From positions 1-25,579 of the IMG/VR virus record IMGVR_UViG_3300037054_000361: DNA of 25,579 nt, one strand, 5' to 3'. A program made the position numbers and the translations under genes. Of this stretch, positions 15,738-23,447 are shown piece after piece. Under the pieces are notes generated by a model that had not been told where the DNA came from, did not search any database, and saw only the letters and a list, made by a program, of their open reading frames with translations. How positions within the stretch are numbered: position 1 is the stretch's first letter; the number at the start of each line of letters is the position of its first letter. This DNA is from a virus.

Positions 15738-15785
15738 GCAACGCCGGGGCGACCGAACCTAGGCTCCCGGACGATCCGGCGTTGC
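15738..15785 (+). repeat. Perfect 10-bp inverted repeat in intergenic gap
   Basis: GCAACGCCGG (15738-15747) and CCGGCGTTGC (15776-15785) are perfect reverse complements around a 28-base loop that contains CCTAGG. It begins 60 bases after the preceding stop and ends about 70 bases before the next gene. There is no T-tract. It may be an RNA hairpin or a protein-binding site. Confidence 0.5.
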
Positions 15786-15856
15786 CTCCGTCCTCGAGTG
15801 GCAATGGTCGAGTCGCCTGCTGCAAAGCGCGTATTGATGTGAATGAGTAATCGGCA

Positions 15857-16451
15857 ATGAACTGGGACGAGAAAGCCAAAAACGATCCTCTAACTGGCAT
15901 CGAGCAGTTTGAGGCAGCGTTTCGCGCTCGGCGCAATCTTCTGCAGACCTTATTCTACTCGACGCGAAACAGCTGTAGCGACGCATGGGCATTCCATCTG
16001 CGTGCTGAGAAGAGCAACGCCCCAGGGGGGTCGGCTATATCCGGACTGCTGACAAGCATCGTATATTCATTTGATAAGACCGTGGCCGAGCAGACTGCTC
16101 AGGACGCGGCTTGGGCGCTTATGCTAATCGTCGATTATGCCCTCCAGCGACTTGGGGATAGCATAAGGCCAGTAGACACTCGCGATCTTGGGCCCAAACT
16201 CTCAACAGGCGTACGGCTTAGCGAGGTGATTTGGGCACTTGCAAACCAGGCGCGCCATCTTCACGAGTGGATGCAAAACCCCCACGGAAAGGCTTGAAGA
16301 AAATCCTTCGGTAACGATCATCCGATCCTTACAGCACGACCCGCTAAATCCTAACGTGGCCCGCGAAGTCATTGCCGCATTACCGTATGAAGCCTACGTT
16401 GATTTTGAAGATGCCGTTTTCGCTATCGCCGCCGACGCACGAAACGCTTGA
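15857..16451 (+). pseudogene. Hypothetical protein, split by a frameshift at a C5 run
   Basis: The first frame (15857-16297, 146 aa) reads MNWDEKAKNDPLTGIEQFEA to ALANQARHLHEWMQNPHGKA and stops. A second frame continues without a start of its own as NPTERLEENPSVTIIRSLQ... to FAIAADARNA at 16451. Reading four C's instead of five at 16279-16283 joins the two smoothly (HEWMQNPTERLEENP) into a 197-aa protein. The cause may be a true mutation, a slippery or phase-variable tract, or a sequencing error. The protein is helical, and an ANQARHLHEW stretch resembles conserved positions in a family of uncharacterised proteins; I cannot name it. Confidence 0.6.
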
Positions 16452-16517
16452 CAGATCTTCGCCAAGAATGAGCAGTCGCGCGTTGGTCAGTCCATGCGAT
16501 GAGTGGGGTTACACGTA

Positions 16518-17318
16518 ATGAGTACGATACCGACAGGCCCAGATGCAGCTGACGTCGTCACCCTTGGAAATGCGGTTCTGAGCAAATTCTACGAACTTTC
16601 AATCACCAAAATGAATCGGCTGGCCGGTCGTGCAGGCCTGGACGTATCGCAGATTCCGTTCGCAAGTGAAAGTAGAGCGAAGATCCAGCCCGCGATATCA
16701 GCGATTTTTGCTGGCATGTCAGACGAGAGACGATTAGCAGTGCTCACTTTGATCGCCGACGGGCTCATGGATGAGCACAGAAACAATGAGGCGGAGACAG
16801 CCGACTTAGCCAACCTCCTTCGTAGGCACGGTTTTCAGTACATCAACGGGTCCTTCATCCGTGTGGCCGCGTTTGACGAACGGGAGCGCCCATTTCTTCC
16901 GAACATGGCCTTCGACGAGATAACCGATGCTTTTTCGCGCCTTGCTGCAGGTGACGACAGTGGCGCAGTAACTAAGGCGTGCGGCGCCGTGGACTCCACT
17001 ATGCAGTCTGCGTATGCGAAGCTCGGCCTGGGCCAGCCGCCCGCTTCGTTCCAGACAAAGGTCAATACCGTATTTGATCGCCTCGACGTGTACGCAAAGC
17101 TCAGGGACAGCCTAGTGGCTCTAAACGTTCCTCCTGTTGACGCTCAGAAAGTCGCAGACGAGGCACACGAGACGATTAAGCACGCTGCAGAACTCCTTCA
17201 GGTGGTCCGGCGTGTCCAAGGTGACGTACATGGCACGAAGCTAGCAGATAGCAGTCTCGCTTACGATGCCATCAAGCTTTGTTCAGTCGTGTGCGGGCTG
17301 CTGCGCCCGTATCTCTAG
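16518..17318 (+). CDS. Abortive-infection family protein (Abi_C-like C-terminus)
   Basis: A 266-aa protein from ATG 16518; an in-frame GTG at 16503 would add 5 residues. The N-terminal half is helical, with a central FIRVAAFDERERPFLP. The C-terminal half (about residues 135-266) resembles the Abi_C domain: a GAVTKACGAVDSTMQSAYAK helix, FQTKVNTVFDRL, and a final LQVVRRVQGDVHG ... SSLAYDAIKLCSVVCGLL. The R...H pair in this last block fits HEPN-type RNases linked with phage abortive infection. It lies next to the terminase module of the right-hand element, so it is a plausible defence cargo. I am fairly sure of the C-terminal similarity and less sure of activity. Confidence 0.7.
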   Translation: MSTIPTGPDAADVVTLGNAVLSKFYELSITKMNRLAGRAGLDVSQIPFASESRAKIQPAISAIFAGMSDERRLAVLTLIADGLMDEHRNNEAETADLANLLRRHGFQYINGSFIRVAAFDERERPFLPNMAFDEITDAFSRLAAGDDSGAVTKACGAVDSTMQSAYAKLGLGQPPASFQTKVNTVFDRLDVYAKLRDSLVALNVPPVDAQKVADEAHETIKHAAELLQVVRRVQGDVHGTKLADSSLAYDAIKLCSVVCGLLRPYL

Positions 17319-17347
17319 CCTTTATTATTCCTACTAGATAATAGAGC

Positions 17348-17373
17348 AGCATCGGCGGTCGTACGCCGACGCT
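17348..17373 (+). terminator. GC-rich hairpin downstream of the Abi gene
   Basis: AGCATCGGCG and CGCCGACGCT pair over 10 bases with one A-C mismatch and a 6-base loop, 30 bases after the Abi stop. The following sequence (GGCCTTTCC) has only a weak T-tract, so it is a possible terminator at best. Confidence 0.4.
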
Positions 17374-17402
17374 GGCCTTTCCTCAGTTTGCCCGTTAACA
17401 AT

Positions 17403-17431
17403 TTAGCGTAAAATCGAAGTATTTTCGCTAA
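17403..17431 (-). terminator. AT-rich hairpin downstream of terL
   Basis: TTAGCG-T-AAAAT pairs with ATTTTCGCTAA over 11 bases, with one bulged T and a 6-base loop. It starts 2 bases after the terL stop on the minus strand and probably ends the seven-gene operon, perhaps in both directions. Confidence 0.5.
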
Positions 17432-17433
17432 GA

Positions 17434-18702
17434 TTAGATGCCCCGGCGCGTTCCCTCGTTCGTTCCGCGCGCCATCGCAATTCCATAGCAGAAACAATCC
17501 AGGAGGTCATCGCTAGCCCCGTCCTGCGAACCGATCCGGAAGCTGGTTATTTGTGCTATCAGGTGGTTCGCCGATCGTCCTTTATGGACTTTCCTTTTAT
17601 GAAACGCCATGTCCGTGATTTTGACATCACCGCGGAAGACGTAGGGACTCGCCGCGATGGCACGCTCGTTTTTCCCCATCGACGTCAGTTTGCTCTCGAT
17701 CGGATGCGCAGGCCACCCGCTGTTTCTTGCCTGCTGCAGAAGCACCGTCCCGGAGGCCTTATCTTCGATCATAACGCCACTCGATCCCATTCGCGCTCCG
17801 CATTCCCGGCTCAGTTCTTCGAGCCGGGCGAAGACGGACGGCAACCACCCTTCCAGCGCCGCTCCCTCGATTTGAAGAATATCCCAATCCAAGATGTGAA
17901 GGCACGGATTGGCGAGCGAATTGTATGCCCAAAAAACTGCGCCGGTCGCGTCGTGCTCAAGCCCGGACTTGATCGCCGTATCCATGGTCGCGAACACCGT
18001 GTCGCACCGCACCGGCATGGGCACCGGAGCCCCGTCGACGAGCAGCGCGTCCATCGTGAAGAAAGCAACTCCCGCCCAATCGACGAACTCGGCGAGATAC
18101 TCCTGACGGTAGACCTCAGGCGAATTGTCGCGTTCCAGCCGCGCGAGCTCGTCCTGCGGGAGATACGGATTGGCCGCAGTGGGAGCGTGGAATTCAACGA
18201 ACCCATGCGCGGGATCAGTGCAGATGTTGTAAAACCAGTTCCCCTCATCTTTGCCGGCGGGGGTCGAGAGCGCCCAGCCGACACCTCGATAATCGAGCAG
18301 CGTGGGTTTGATCGATTTGTCCCAGATGTCTTGCATGTCCGGACTCGCGAAAGCCGCCTCATCGATCATGACGCCGTGGTATTTGCGGGAGCGCCCCGCG
18401 CGCGGGTTGTTCAGCGTCCAGAAGTCAACGCGCCCGCCACCTAAACACCGAATCACGCAATCGATCTTAGAGGCCGAGAGTGTGATTGGTGCAAGTATCT
18501 CGAAAATGTCGCGGTAGGTTTCGGACGTGATCTTGTAATCCGGCGCGAAGAGACCCCAGTTTTGCCCCCGCGCTACACCATCGCAAATAATCGTCGAGGC
18601 CAGCATCGTCTTACCCCACCGCCGACCGCAACGGATTGCCATATATCGCCCCGGGACGTTCCAGGCATCGATCTGGCCGGCATGAAGCGTTGGTAGCATC
18701 AC
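17434..18702 (-). CDS. terL: Phage terminase large subunit
   Basis: A 422-aa packaging motor. Walker A is CGRRWGKT (25-32), Walker B is VMIDE (111-115), and AGRSRKYHG leads into it. A coupling-motif-like ALSTPAGK follows. The C-terminal RNase H-like nuclease domain shows an acidic strand TMDTAIKSGLEHDATGAV, then VMIEDKASG and a late DDLLD. The length fits typical TerL. The start is GTG 18702 or the next codon ATG 18699, overlapping the TGA of terS. It translocates DNA into a prohead and cuts it. No portal or capsid gene follows: an AT-rich hairpin ends the operon. It must therefore either serve a helper phage's capsid or be a relic of a prophage. Confidence 0.93.
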   Translation of the reverse strand: MMLPTLHAGQIDAWNVPGRYMAIRCGRRWGKTMLASTIICDGVARGQNWGLFAPDYKITSETYRDIFEILAPITLSASKIDCVIRCLGGGRVDFWTLNNPRAGRSRKYHGVMIDEAAFASPDMQDIWDKSIKPTLLDYRGVGWALSTPAGKDEGNWFYNICTDPAHGFVEFHAPTAANPYLPQDELARLERDNSPEVYRQEYLAEFVDWAGVAFFTMDALLVDGAPVPMPVRCDTVFATMDTAIKSGLEHDATGAVFWAYNSLANPCLHILDWDILQIEGAALEGWLPSVFARLEELSRECGARMGSSGVMIEDKASGTVLLQQARNSGWPAHPIESKLTSMGKNERAIAASPYVFRGDVKITDMAFHKRKVHKGRSANHLIAQITSFRIGSQDGASDDLLDCFCYGIAMARGTNEGTRRGI

Positions 18703-19208
18703 TGTGAGCGTGGCGGCAATCCTCCCTCGATAACGATTTTGACCGCGCCGGACTGCTCGGTCTCGAGCCGCTGCCGACCGAACTCCTTAGACCAGCGGTG
18801 CTCGAGCATCCACGCTGCAGCCCTCCAGTCGTTCAGCGCCGACTTCGAGATCAGCGTTACCAGTTTGACCTTGGACATCTCGCGCGCGTGTTCGACCCGC
18901 GCCGCGAATTCCGGGTCGGCCTTCCGCCGGCGCCCGAGGGTGTCGTCCGAGATCCCGGCGTAGGCGCACGCCTCCCGAAACGACATCGCCGCGTCGCGGA
19001 TCCCGCCGAGGATCTTGGCTTCGACCTCGGGCGTAAGCACGGTCGGGCCGCCCTTCGGATTCGGGACGCGCTTCGCGCGCGCGCGTTGGCCGTCCGCATG
19101 AGCCGCAGGATTAACCCCGTGTTCGCCCCCCGGGGGGGCGCTGGGGGAAGCGGGCGCCGCTGGAGCCTTCTCCCGCGCCGTGCGGCCGTGTCGCGCCTTT
19201 GTGGACAT
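18699..19208 (-). CDS. terS: Phage terminase small subunit
   Basis: A 169-aa protein. The N-terminal 60 residues are disordered and Ala/Pro/Arg-rich. A helix-turn-helix follows (SFREACAYAGISDDTLGRRR, with KADPEFAARVEHAREM after it) and then a coiled region (WRAAAWMLEHRWSKEFG), as in terminase small-subunit-like proteins that select the packaging site. ATG 19208 lies 2 bases after the stop of the methyltransferase gene, and its own stop overlaps terL. In satellites, a private TerS redirects the helper's packaging to the satellite's DNA; here it comes with its own TerL. Confidence 0.82.
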   Translation of the reverse strand: MSTKARHGRTAREKAPAAPASPSAPPGGEHGVNPAAHADGQRARAKRVPNPKGGPTVLTPEVEAKILGGIRDAAMSFREACAYAGISDDTLGRRRKADPEFAARVEHAREMSKVKLVTLISKSALNDWRAAAWMLEHRWSKEFGRQRLETEQSGAVKIVIEGGLPPRSQ

Positions 19209-19210
19209 CG

Positions 19211-20509
19211 TCAGCAGCCCGCCTCTGGCCGCCGGGCCTCGAGTCCGGTGTGCGCTTCCCACCGTGCCACAATAACGTCACAGTAGAGCGGATCGAGTTC
19301 GATCGCCCGGCAGACGCGACCGAGCCGCTCGCAGGCAATCACCGTTGACCCGGAGCCGGAGAACGGGTCCAGCACGATTCCGCCGTCGCGCGAGCCGTCG
19401 CGCAGGAGCTGCTCAAGCAGCGCGACCGGCTTCATCGTCGGGTGCAGATCGTTCTTTGTCGGGACATCGTACTCAAGCACGTTTGTGCGCGCGTGACTGC
19501 CGTAGAAGCGATGGCGTTCGGGCCATCCGAAGATCGCTACGCCGGCGACCTCCTTGGCTTCGACCGGGGGTTCGCCGAACGTGATCGGCTCGTAGACTTG
19601 GTTGTAGTCCTTACGCGAGAGCACCGGACGGTTCTTGACCCACAAAAGCATATCGTGCCACTTCCAACCGAGAGCGTCGATTGCGATCCGGAGGTTGTGC
19701 ATCTCCTGGCTCGACATGAAGATGTAGAACGCCGCGTAGGGCGCCCATGGGATGATCGAGAGCCACGAGCGGAACCAAATCGCATAGTCGGTGCGGTCGT
19801 CGTTGACGATGTCGCGGTGCGCGGTTGCGCCGCCATTCCGCTGCGCTGCATCGCGCGACTTCGCGCCATAGCTCACGCCGTACGGCGGATCGGTTAGCAG
19901 CAGCTCGACTACGTCTTCGCCGAGTACCGCGGTGATCGTCGCAGCGTCGGCAGCATCGCCACACACCAGCCGATGCTGGCCAAGGCGGATGACGTCGCCG
20001 GGCTTCGTTCGCGGCGTATCGTATGGCGGAGGTGGGACTTCGTCGGGATCAGACCCGAATGAGTGCGCGATCTCGTCGGTACGCAGCGCACCAAGCCGCA
20101 AGTCCTCGAACAAGTCTGGATTTGCTGCGGCCAGTTCGTCGAGAATCGCCTGCAGCTTGTCGGTGAACTCCCCAACGATGTGGTGGCTGTTGAGCGCGAT
20201 ATTCAACGCGCGTTCTTCGGTGTCGTCCAGGTCGACCCAGGTGACTGGCACGACCTTAGCCTTCTTCGCTTTGATTGCTTTGAGCCGCTGGTGACCGCCG
20301 ACAACGTGCATCGTGCGACGGTTCACGACGATGTCCTGAACCAAGCCGAATCGGTCGATCGACTTCTCGAGTCCCGCCATGGCGGCCGGATTGATCCTGC
20401 GCGGATTGTAGGGCGCGTTCTTCAAATCGCGGACCGGGACCATTTCGCGCGTGACCACGGGCGAAATGCAAGCGCGCTGACTATCGAAAACGTCTTCGCG
20501 CGTCCTCAC
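19211..20509 (-). CDS. ParB-domain/DNA methyltransferase fusion
   Basis: A 432-aa protein. Residues about 20-110 form a ParB/Srx-like N-terminal domain (MVPVRDLKNAPYNPRRI, HVVGGHQRLKAIK). Residues about 170-420 form an N4/N6 DNA methyltransferase with DPPY (207-210) before FSGSGST (383-389), the order of beta-class enzymes. TMKPVALLEQLL and RAIELDPLYCDVIVARWE complete the fold. The GTG at 20509 overlaps the stop of the preceding gene (GTGA). The fusion is common in phages and phage-like elements. It probably methylates element DNA to escape restriction or marks DNA before packaging, since it lies immediately upstream of terS-terL. Confidence 0.92.
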   Translation of the reverse strand: MRTREDVFDSQRACISPVVTREMVPVRDLKNAPYNPRRINPAAMAGLEKSIDRFGLVQDIVVNRRTMHVVGGHQRLKAIKAKKAKVVPVTWVDLDDTEERALNIALNSHHIVGEFTDKLQAILDELAAANPDLFEDLRLGALRTDEIAHSFGSDPDEVPPPPYDTPRTKPGDVIRLGQHRLVCGDAADAATITAVLGEDVVELLLTDPPYGVSYGAKSRDAAQRNGGATAHRDIVNDDRTDYAIWFRSWLSIIPWAPYAAFYIFMSSQEMHNLRIAIDALGWKWHDMLLWVKNRPVLSRKDYNQVYEPITFGEPPVEAKEVAGVAIFGWPERHRFYGSHARTNVLEYDVPTKNDLHPTMKPVALLEQLLRDGSRDGGIVLDPFSGSGSTVIACERLGRVCRAIELDPLYCDVIVARWEAHTGLEARRPEAGC

Positions 20510-20865
20510 GGCCCTGCCCCGTCCTTCGGCGTCGGGTAGTGCTTACTCCATGACGCCCAACAGCGTCGGCACGTCTCGCCGGGCTGCCCACAGTGGAACG
20601 CGCACACGGGTGGGGTTTGCGGCCACCGCCCCTCGCGGAGAAGCAGCGCAGCTGTGCGGACGGCATCCGCCGGCGTCGGTATGATCCCGATCGGGCGTTG
20701 TTCGCGACGGAGCAGCTCGCACACGATCGCAGGCTTGTGCTCGCGGACCGCGTCGATCGTAGGCTGGTCGAGCTTGCTTCCCGGCCGCAGGACGATCTCG
20801 TCGCCGTCGAGCGCGGCCGAGACGCCGACGCGGTCTAGGCGATCGAGGAGCGCCGCGGCGGTCAT
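20506..20865 (-). CDS. TubC_N-like small protein with Cys cluster
   Basis: A 119-aa protein. Residues 1-50 (LLDRLDRVGVSAALDGDEI, LRPGSKLDQPTIDAVREHKP) match the TubC N-terminal docking domain pattern, here outside any polyketide or peptide synthase. The C-terminus has CAFHCGQPGETCRRCWASW, four cysteines and a histidine that could bind zinc. The start overlaps the primase stop (TGATG), and the end overlaps the methyltransferase start. From memory, such proteins recur next to phage and plasmid primases, so a protein-docking role in replication is plausible, but no function is proven. Confidence 0.75.
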   Translation of the reverse strand: MTAAALLDRLDRVGVSAALDGDEIVLRPGSKLDQPTIDAVREHKPAIVCELLRREQRPIGIIPTPADAVRTAALLLREGRWPQTPPVCAFHCGQPGETCRRCWASWSKHYPTPKDGAGP

Positions 20866-22508
20866 CAGACCCTCACCTCGTCGAAGATAGGCGAAGTAGA
20901 TGAAGAGGATGAATTTTCAGGTTTGCGCTCGCGTGCGCGGGATGAGCTAAAACCCCGATTTTCATCCTCGTCATCTACTTGGTCATGCTTGCCATTCTCG
21001 CCGACAGGGCCATCCCCGCGGTCGTCGCGCAGACCGATTCCCCGGAAGGTCACTTGTCCGCCGCTTAGGCCGTCGGTGATCGTCCCCGCGAACTGTCGGC
21101 GCAACTCGGCGAACATGGCGCGCGAGGTTAGCGTCTCGTGTTCCCCGTTGTCCTCGGCCCATTTGCGATAGGCTGCATGGAGTTTCGGCCCTCGAACGAC
21201 GGCGCCGGGCTTGCGGACGCAGACGTCGTCAAAAAACCGTTGGACGATTGACTGCTCTTCGCGATACGTGTTTGTCGCGGCCATCACAGTCTCCGGAGCG
21301 CAGAGTCCGACCCGTTGCCATTCCAAACATCCGCGCACGGCCCACGCTAAGATCCCCGGCAATTCGGCCTTGAGCTTGTCGACGATCGCCGTGTCGCGGC
21401 TCTCGCCGCTGAACTTCGCGAGGAAGGAAACGAGTTGAACGCGCCGCCAAATTCCGTGATCGGTTCCTCGAATTTCGGGTCGGTGATTCGTTGCGAGTGC
21501 GAGCTTAAATGCCGGCAAGAATTCGAAGATGTTCTGGTGCAAAAACCGCGCTGGGATTCGATCGCGACCAGTAATAATCTTTACAAATGATTCGTTTAAG
21601 CGGATGCCTTGCGTCGGCTCAGCCGACGCGACGAACCGCGCGCCGGCGAAGCGGGCGACGTCAGGGGACGCCGCGTTGCCATCCCGCCGCTTCTGCACAA
21701 ACGTCGCGATGTCTGCAGTTATCGCGTACTCGCCGAGGATCAGCAGGATGACTTCGATGAATTTCGACTTCCCATTCTCTCCGTCGCCCCAAAAAATCAG
21801 GAAGACTTCCTCGCTCGTCTCTCCCGTGAGGACGTATCCGACGAATCGCCGCATGTAGGCAACGAGGTCCGCGTTCGTCTTGCCTTCTTCGTGAATGAAG
21901 ACTTCGTCCAAGAACTGCAGGAAGCGCGGACACGTCCCGTTTGGGTCGTACTCGATCGGCGCCAGCTTCGAGATCAAGTCCGCGGGATTGTGTGGCCGCA
22001 GTTCTCCGGTGCGAAGATCGATCGTTCCATTCAAGACGTTAAGGAGAAACGGATTCCGGTCGAGGTCGGCGTTGTTGATCGCGAGTCGCGTCGCCGCTTG
22101 ACGAAGAACTGCGCGCTGCGTTCGATCTTTCGATAGGAATATCGCCCAATCGATGGCGCGCGCGCGTTTTTCTTCGTCTTCGCTCTCGGCGGCAATCCGC
22201 AGCAATAAGCGCGCCAGCCTCTGGACGTCGGCGAGCGCCAAATCGCCAGCGCTGTCATCACGCCATCGGCGATTGTCCCAAACGGCAAACCGACCCCGCT
22301 CCCGCAAGTACTTCAAGCGCCCAACGTAAAGTTCGGCGACGAGATCGCCCAGCAAGAGCTCCGTCGGCACCTTCGCCCTGCGCAGAAACTTGATTACCAT
22401 CTCAATAAGCTGCGGGGCCAGCGGTTGCTCGAACGCGACGTCGGCTTCGGGGAGCGCATCGACCCCGGTCAGCGCGACCTGAAGTTCCCGATCTGCGCCG
22501 CCGTCCAT
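20865..22508 (-). CDS. P4-family phage/plasmid primase-helicase
   Basis: A 547-aa protein from ATG 22508, which overlaps the upstream stop by one base (TGATG). D5_N-type and SF3 helicase domains are present: NPFLLNVLNGTIDLRTGELR, then Walker A GDGENGKS (241-248), a B-type strand RFVASAEPTQG, and sensor-like ALATNHRPEIRGTDHGIWRR. The C-terminal 60 residues are disordered, acidic and serine-rich (VDDEDENRG, ENSSSSSTSPIF). It melts the origin and unwinds DNA for element replication, and pairs with the zinc-finger primase upstream. The DNA of the disordered tail contains a 20-bp inverted repeat (20894-20980), an unusual constraint on a coding end. Confidence 0.93.
   Translation of the reverse strand: MDGGADRELQVALTGVDALPEADVAFEQPLAPQLIEMVIKFLRRAKVPTELLLGDLVAELYVGRLKYLRERGRFAVWDNRRWRDDSAGDLALADVQRLARLLLRIAAESEDEEKRARAIDWAIFLSKDRTQRAVLRQAATRLAINNADLDRNPFLLNVLNGTIDLRTGELRPHNPADLISKLAPIEYDPNGTCPRFLQFLDEVFIHEEGKTNADLVAYMRRFVGYVLTGETSEEVFLIFWGDGENGKSKFIEVILLILGEYAITADIATFVQKRRDGNAASPDVARFAGARFVASAEPTQGIRLNESFVKIITGRDRIPARFLHQNIFEFLPAFKLALATNHRPEIRGTDHGIWRRVQLVSFLAKFSGESRDTAIVDKLKAELPGILAWAVRGCLEWQRVGLCAPETVMAATNTYREEQSIVQRFFDDVCVRKPGAVVRGPKLHAAYRKWAEDNGEHETLTSRAMFAELRRQFAGTITDGLSGGQVTFRGIGLRDDRGDGPVGENGKHDQVDDEDENRGFSSSRARERKPENSSSSSTSPIFDEVRV
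20894..20980 (+). repeat. 20-bp inverted repeat inside the primase 3' end
   Basis: The left arm 20894-20913 and the right arm 20961-20980 match as reverse complements at 19 of 20 positions; the arms begin AAGTAGATGA and end TCATCTACTT. The loop is 47 bases. It lies wholly inside codons for the disordered acidic/serine tail of the primase, and the two arms encode different peptides. It could be an RNA structure that divides replication from packaging expression, or a DNA site such as an origin or packaging signal. Confidence 0.7.
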
Positions 22509-23155
22509 CACGCGATTCCTCTGTGGCGCGCCAGTTCGCGTAGGTCGCCCGCGGCGCGACTCGCGGCCTCGAACCATTCGTCTGGCGAGTGTTTACGGTC
22601 GGGGTCTACGGACGACTCGATCAGCACCTCGCGTAGACGGCGCTCGAACAGCGCGGGCCAAGCGGGATCGTCGTCGTGCGGCGCACCCTGCCAGGCGAAC
22701 GCCGCGATCGGTGCGAGCTTGACGCCATAGATCGCAGCGACGCGCGCGCGCACCACGTTTATGTCCGCCGAGCGTAACGGCCGCGCGTACCCCAACTCGG
22801 CGAGGATCTTATCGCGAGTGCGTTTCAGTTCGCGCTCGATCGCGACGCGCACCGTTGCGCGTGGCGTCCGTCGGAAACGTTGGCGCTCGGTGGCGATCTC
22901 CGCTTGCCGCTGGCGCCAGGTGTCAGTGTTCGGGAACAGGTCTCTGAGCTCGAGCTGCAGCGCGTGCATGACCGCCTCGGCGGTGCAGCCGGCGTGACAC
23001 TTCAACAGCACGGCGCCGCCGGCTCCCTCTCGAACCGCGAGTGTACCGCCGCGGCTGCCGTGCGCCGGGCACCGCGCCCGAAACGCATGATGCTGGCCGC
23101 TAACGACGTGCAGACGCGATCGCACGAGGTCGATCGGATGCGGCGCGACGGTCAT
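22508..23155 (-). CDS. CHC2-type zinc-finger primase component
   Basis: A 215-aa protein with an N-terminal zinc finger: C29-x2-H32 (RARCPAH), C53 and C57 (LLKCHAGC), then the MHALQLELRDLFP segment that follows this finger in bacterial and phage primases. No TOPRIM or polymerase motif is present; the remainder is Arg-rich and helical (residues 75-215). It probably supplies template recognition to the helicase-primase encoded next. The ATG at 23155 overlaps the stop of the HTH gene, and its stop overlaps the primase start, so expression is tightly coupled. Confidence 0.82.
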   Translation of the reverse strand: MTVAPHPIDLVRSRLHVVSGQHHAFRARCPAHGSRGGTLAVREGAGGAVLLKCHAGCTAEAVMHALQLELRDLFPNTDTWRQRQAEIATERQRFRRTPRATVRVAIERELKRTRDKILAELGYARPLRSADINVVRARVAAIYGVKLAPIAAFAWQGAPHDDDPAWPALFERRLREVLIESSVDPDRKHSPDEWFEAASRAAGDLRELARHRGIA

Positions 23156-23397
23156 CGCCCGTCGTCCACCTCGGCGCGAAGGCGGTCGGAAATGTATTTG
23201 GTGATCGCGCGCCGCGAATAGAGCCTGCGCCTCGCGATCTTGCAGGACCGGATGACGCCATCGTGCGCGAGTTGTCTAAGCAGCGTTCGACCTATGCCGC
23301 CCAGCAGCTCGCGCGCTTGGGCCTCGCCGACCAACGAATCCTGAGGGTCTTTTTCTTTGGCGTCCGCGGGAGGGCGCCGAGTGTCGAGCGATATCAT
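23152..23397 (-). CDS. HTH excisionase/AlpA-like DNA-binding protein
   Basis: An 81-aa protein. After a short charged leader it contains SLVGEAQARELLGG, then RTLLRQLAHDGVIRSCKIAR and RRLYSRRAITKYISDRL, the layout of a MerR-type/HTH_17 winged helix as in excisionases and AlpA-type activators. ATG 23397 has a GGAG about 8 bases upstream. It is the first gene of the seven-gene operon and is divergent from the regulator at 23525, so it probably directs excision or switches on the operon. Confidence 0.8.
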   Translation of the reverse strand: MISLDTRRPPADAKEKDPQDSLVGEAQARELLGGIGRTLLRQLAHDGVIRSCKIARRRLYSRRAITKYISDRLRAEVDDGR

Positions 23398-23431
23398 GCG
23401 GCCATCTCCGGGGAGGGGACCCGACAGTCAT

Positions 23432-23447
23432 GGCCGTATCTATGGCC
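23432..23447. promoter_or_regulatory. Candidate operator between divergent regulators
   Basis: GGCCGTA-TC-TATGGCC is a near-perfect palindrome (one mismatch) in the 127-base gap between the HTH gene (start 23397, minus) and the regulator (start 23525, plus). ATGGCC also occurs twice in tandem here. The position suits a switch operator, but nothing shows which protein binds. Confidence 0.4.

Noticed and set aside
17551-18444. 297-codon open frame antisense to terL
   Set aside because: The opposite frame has Walker A, Walker B and nuclease motifs of a terminase; the antisense translation is Arg/Pro/His-rich and unlike protein.
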